A stretch of DNA of 64,000 bases, taken from positions 1 to 64,000 of the forward strand of contig JALNYO010000004.1 of NCBI GenBank assembly GCA_023229765.1, in the 5' to 3' direction. Position numbers and translations under genes: made by a program. The notes under the pieces are model-generated. The model saw nothing but the letters and a program-made list of their open reading frames with translations, had not been told where the DNA came from and made no database searches. This DNA comes from Syntrophales bacterium. Lineage in GTDB: Bacteria; Desulfobacterota; Syntrophia; Syntrophales; UBA5619. This document shows positions 60,777-64,000 of this stretch, one piece after another (the first letter of the stretch is position 1; the number at the start of each line of letters is the position of its first letter).

Positions 60777-62892
60777 TTAGCTTTTTTTCTTCCCTGATCA
60801 GCTTGTAGCGGGAAATGCCCAGTCGCTTCGCCGCTCGGCTCCTGTTGCCGCCGCTTAACGCAATGGCGCCGGCGATGATCCTTTTCTTCGTCTCCTTTGT
60901 AACCCGGTCAACTGTCCCAATAAAATCGACCTCCGGCGTTGACAGGTCGGGCAGCATGTCGTCAATCTGCACTGTCATTTTTTCCTTGTTCGCCGTGTTT
61001 CTCATCTCCACCGGCAGATTTTCACACGCGATCAAATCTCCTCCATTGTGGAGTATCATAATCCGCTCGATTATGTTCCTCAATTCACGAACATTCCCCG
61101 GCCAGGGATAAAGGATAATAATCCGTTCCGCCTCTTCCGTAAAACCCTTTACCGTTTTTTTGAATTTATCATTGAACTCCTCCACGTAATAGCGGGCCAA
61201 TAGCAACAGATCCTCTTTTCTTTCCCGGAGAGGGGGAATCTGGATCGGAACAACGCTGATCCGGTAGTAGAGATCCTCCCGGAAAGAACCTTCGGCGACC
61301 ATGCGGTTCAGATCCCGGTTCGTGGAAAAGACAAACCGCACATCGATCGGGATGCTCTCATTGCCCCCCAGACGGCGGATGTGCCGGTCTTCCAGCATCC
61401 GCAGGAATTTTGCCTGAATGCGGATATCCATATCGCCTATTTCGTCGAGCAGCATTGTGCCTCCGTTGGCGTATTCAATCAGGCCGATCTTCCTTCTTCT
61501 CGCGTCGGTAAAGGCCCCCGCCTCGTAGCCAAAAATCTCGCTTTCTAAAAGCGCCGCCGGGATTGCCGCGCAATTGACATCAACAAACGGTTTGGCAAAA
61601 CGGTTGCTCTGACGATGAATCGCCCGCGCAATCAGCTCTTTGCCCGTCCCGCTTTCCCCCTGGAGGAGAATGTTGGTATCGTGCCCCGCCACCTCCTTGA
61701 CTACGTGAAAGAGCTCCAGCATCTTTTCCGACTTGCCGATGATGTTATGGAATCCCAAAAGGATATTCTCCCGTTCCTTGAGTTTTTTCACTTCGGTCTT
61801 CAGGGAGTTAGCTTCGAGCGACAAAAGCGAGTGCATAATCGCATTTTCGTATGATTTGGAGGCATTGTTAACGAGAATATCAAGAACATGAATCTTTTCC
61901 GGCGAATAGTCCCCCGTCTTTTTGGCCAGATAAAGGGCCCCCTGGAATTTTCCCCCAATTTTCAGCGGAATGGCGATTTCAGCGGGATAATCGGCAAAGA
62001 AAGGGCGAGTAGCCGCCCCGGTTGCATTGCCCCGCCGCAGAACAAAGGCGTTGTCATCAATCGCCGTCTTGATGATGGTATGGGCGATTTCTGCCTTATA
62101 AGACATCTGGTCGTCGATTAAAACCTTGCCCCCGTCATTGATTAAACAGCGGTTCTTTTCCACGTCGAGGATATAGACAAACACCTTATCCGCGTCCGCT
62201 ATCTGCAGCGCCCCCTCGGCGAGAATCTCCAGAATGTGGTTGTTGAGGATGTAGCTGGCGTTCATGCGGGAGACACAATCCTGAAGAACAGTAAGCATCC
62301 TGATTTTCTCGATATTGTCTTCGAAAAGCCTGATATTGTGGATCATCATGCTCAGAATGTTGGCATAGGTTACAAAAAGGTTGATTTCCTCCGGGCAGAA
62401 TTTGGTCTCCTCGTTAAACCAGGCGGCGATGATCCCGATCACCTCTTCCCCTATTTTTAACGGGGCGCAGAAGTATGAACCGCGATCGTATATTTTTGTA
62501 AGCATCCGGTCCATTTCCGTCATGCGGGGATCGGTCGCGGTTACCTCGACCGCGATTGGATGGCCTGTTTTTGCCACCTTGGTAACGATACAGTCGTGCT
62601 CGCAGATATTTATGACCGAAACAATCTTGCGCAGTTCTTCCCGGCTGTAATTGTTTATTGCCCGGGCTTCAAGATTCTGGCGCGAGGCGTCAAAAAGGCG
62701 GATGATGCCCCGGTCAAAACCGATGCTTTCTACGACCTCATCGAGCATCTTCTCCAGTATTTGATCGACTTTGGAGGGCGCGGCCAGAAACGTGCTCAGC
62801 CGGAAGATGCTTTGCAGCAGCTTGTCTTTGTCAAGTTGAAGCTCCGCCGGGGGCGAAGTTAAAGCGGATGCTGCAGGCATTGGGGAATTCAT
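60769..62892 (-). CDS. Sigma-54-dependent activator with two GAF domains, GAFTDA variant
   Basis: About 707 residues from ATG 62892; a longer start at 62910 is possible. Two GAF-like sensor domains (about residues 30-170 and 185-335) precede AAA+ with Walker A LQGESGTGKELIARAIHR, Walker B MLLDEIGDMD and PLRERKEDLLLLARYY. The sigma-54 contact loop reads GYEAGAFTDARRRK, GAFTDA in place of GAFTGA. A Fis-type HTH ends it (RSRAAKRLGISRYKLIREEK). The last codons lie in a MITE-like element. Its start is one base after the fusA stop. The MFS gene with a probable -24/-12 site is adjacent. Confidence 0.92.
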   Translation of the reverse strand: MNSPMPAASALTSPPAELQLDKDKLLQSIFRLSTFLAAPSKVDQILEKMLDEVVESIGFDRGIIRLFDASRQNLEARAINNYSREELRKIVSVINICEHDCIVTKVAKTGHPIAVEVTATDPRMTEMDRMLTKIYDRGSYFCAPLKIGEEVIGIIAAWFNEETKFCPEEINLFVTYANILSMMIHNIRLFEDNIEKIRMLTVLQDCVSRMNASYILNNHILEILAEGALQIADADKVFVYILDVEKNRCLINDGGKVLIDDQMSYKAEIAHTIIKTAIDDNAFVLRRGNATGAATRPFFADYPAEIAIPLKIGGKFQGALYLAKKTGDYSPEKIHVLDILVNNASKSYENAIMHSLLSLEANSLKTEVKKLKERENILLGFHNIIGKSEKMLELFHVVKEVAGHDTNILLQGESGTGKELIARAIHRQSNRFAKPFVDVNCAAIPAALLESEIFGYEAGAFTDARRRKIGLIEYANGGTMLLDEIGDMDIRIQAKFLRMLEDRHIRRLGGNESIPIDVRFVFSTNRDLNRMVAEGSFREDLYYRISVVPIQIPPLRERKEDLLLLARYYVEEFNDKFKKTVKGFTEEAERIIILYPWPGNVRELRNIIERIMILHNGGDLIACENLPVEMRNTANKEKMTVQIDDMLPDLSTPEVDFIGTVDRVTKETKKRIIAGAIALSGGNRSRAAKRLGISRYKLIREEKKLRA

Positions 62893-62893
62893 A

Positions 62894-64000
62894 TTATCCA
62901 ATTTTGTCATAAGCCAGAAACTGCATTGTAAACATAGCCCGGCCCTGCGTCGCGGAGCGCAGATCGGTCGAATAGCCAAACATTGCCTTGAGCGGAACCC
63001 TGGCCCTTATCTCGCTGATTGTCCCCTTGGGGGAAATCTCCTGAATCTCCCCCCGCCGGGCGTTGATATCCCCGATCACCTCGCCCATAAATTCCGGAGG
63101 AGTAATGATATCGACCCGCATAATGGGATCAAGCAAAACAGGTTCGGCCAGTTGGCAACCATCCCGGAATGCGGTTGCCGCCGCAATTCGGCAGCCCAGA
63201 GGGGTGGTTTCGCCTTCCCGGATCAACCCGCCTGTGATCGAAATCCGGATGTCAATGACTGGATAACCGGCCAGAACCCCGCTCTGCAGCCCTTCTTTTA
63301 TCCCTTCTTCCATGGCCAGGAGCATTTCTTCGGTAAACTGGGGCGCTTGATCATCGAGTTTGCGGATTATCTCTGCGCCGCTCCCCCTTTTGCCCGGTTC
63401 CAGCAAGAGCCTGACGCTGCCGAAATGTTTTTTGTCAGCCAATTCCCGGTCGAAAATCCCCTCGCACTCCACCTGTTTTTGAATGGTTTCGCGATGCACA
63501 ACCCGCGGTTTGCCTACGTTGATGCGGGTGTTGAACTCGCGCAGCAGGCGGTCGGTTATTATCTCAAGATGCAGCTCTCCCATTCCAGAAAGAACCGTCT
63601 GCGCCGTTTCGTCATCGTATTTTACCCGCAGCGTGGGATCCTCCTCCATCAGCTTCCCCAGGGCAACAACAAGTTTTTCCTGGTCGGCCGGAGTCTTCGC
63701 CTCAATCGCAAGGCTGATGACCGGTTCATAAAAGTCAATCAATTCGAGAAGAATCGGGTGCTCCTCGCTGCAGATCGTATCACCGGTCGTTATCTCCTTG
63801 AGCCCCATGACGGCAATGATGTCTCCGGCCCCGGCCTGCTCCAGCCGCTCCCTTTTGTTGGCATGCATCTTCAGGATGCGCGAGATCTTCTCCTTCTTGC
63901 CCCGGCTGGCATTGAACAGCTCGTCCCCGGCGTTTATCCGTCCGGAATAGATGCGCAGATAGGTAAGCTTGCGGCCTTCATCCTGCATTATTTTGAAGGC
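62894..64000 (-). CDS. Elongation factor G-like GTPase, C-terminal part (cut by window end)
   Basis: The frame continues past base 64000. The visible part is EF-G from domain II onward: FKIMQDEGRKLTYLRIYSG, domain III GELHLEIITDRL, domain IV GSVRLLLEPGKRG-like sequence and domain V VGEVIGDINARRGEI-type sequence (MGEVIGDINARRGEIQEIS). The ribosomal-translocation lineage cannot be told from the paralogous EF-G2 lineage without the G domain. It is unlinked to rpsL/rpsG here, which favours EF-G2. Confidence 0.85.
   Translation of the reverse strand, partial: AFKIMQDEGRKLTYLRIYSGRINAGDELFNASRGKKEKISRILKMHANKRERLEQAGAGDIIAVMGLKEITTGDTICSEEHPILLELIDFYEPVISLAIEAKTPADQEKLVVALGKLMEEDPTLRVKYDDETAQTVLSGMGELHLEIITDRLLREFNTRINVGKPRVVHRETIQKQVECEGIFDRELADKKHFGSVRLLLEPGKRGSGAEIIRKLDDQAPQFTEEMLLAMEEGIKEGLQSGVLAGYPVIDIRISITGGLIREGETTPLGCRIAAATAFRDGCQLAEPVLLDPIMRVDIITPPEFMGEVIGDINARRGEIQEISPKGTISEIRARVPLKAMFGYSTDLRSATQGRAMFTMQFLAYDKIG

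Overview
The gene content and order suggest a Gram-negative anaerobe of the Desulfobacterota, closest in style to Syntrophales such as Syntrophus or Smithella. This is an inference from the LPS/KDO genes, the kdsA-lpt-rpoN-hpf-ptsN-rapZ order, several sigma-54 activators, a membrane pyrophosphatase, glycolate/lactate-oxidase-type Fe-S/flavin genes, a multihaem cytochrome and the mercury methylation pair hgcAB. No phage, IS transposase gene or CRISPR array was seen.

Bases 1-7163 form an odd block. ftsY is split: its 3' part is at the left edge and its 5' part is at 6789-7118. The two share an exact 127-bp repeat (1-127 and 6992-7118). That length and position look like a de Bruijn k-mer overlap at a contig end. 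Between them lie gene debris (a PfkB kinase tail, a second copy of the ftsY 3' end, a frameshifted transport lipoprotein), a HEPN/MNT pair, a small inverted-repeat element carrying a promoter, and an intact three-gene Fe-S/FAD oxidoreductase operon (3130-6715).

Bases 7382-11165 hold a secreted beta-helix protein, a nitroreductase and, between oppositely oriented copies of a REP-like repeat, a small gene with two in-frame TGA codons (10481 and 10490). It is best read as a UxxU selenoprotein with a bacterial SECIS hairpin. Bases 11165-33214 are core genes: slipin/NfeD, uracil-DNA glycosylase, coaBC, an M23 peptidase, the rapZ-ptsN-hpf-rpoN-lptBAC-kdsC-kdsA cluster, a TPR protein, xerD, an amidase, tRNA-Arg, rpsF-rpsR-DUF2232-rplI-dnaB and rpoH.

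Bases 33640-41311 look like a sigma-54 regulon. An octahaem cytochrome has a consensus -24/-12 promoter and is divergent from a PAS-type activator. A histidine kinase/NtrC-type regulator pair is followed by a second consensus -24/-12 promoter, with an upstream inverted repeat, serving three exported or outer-membrane proteins. Bases 41425-46806 carry NifX-like and DUF134 proteins, WrbA, a thioredoxin-like protein, TPR, phosphoesterase, rhodanese and QueG-like genes. hgcB and hgcA follow (47105-48611), divergent from clpB.

Bases 48838-64000 hold clpB, htpX, DUF1844, ispE, tRNA-Gln, prs, rplY, pth, hppA, an MFS transporter with a probable sigma-54 promoter, a 181-bp MITE-like element, a GAF-type sigma-54 activator with a GAFTDA loop variant, and the C-terminal part of an EF-G gene cut by the window end.
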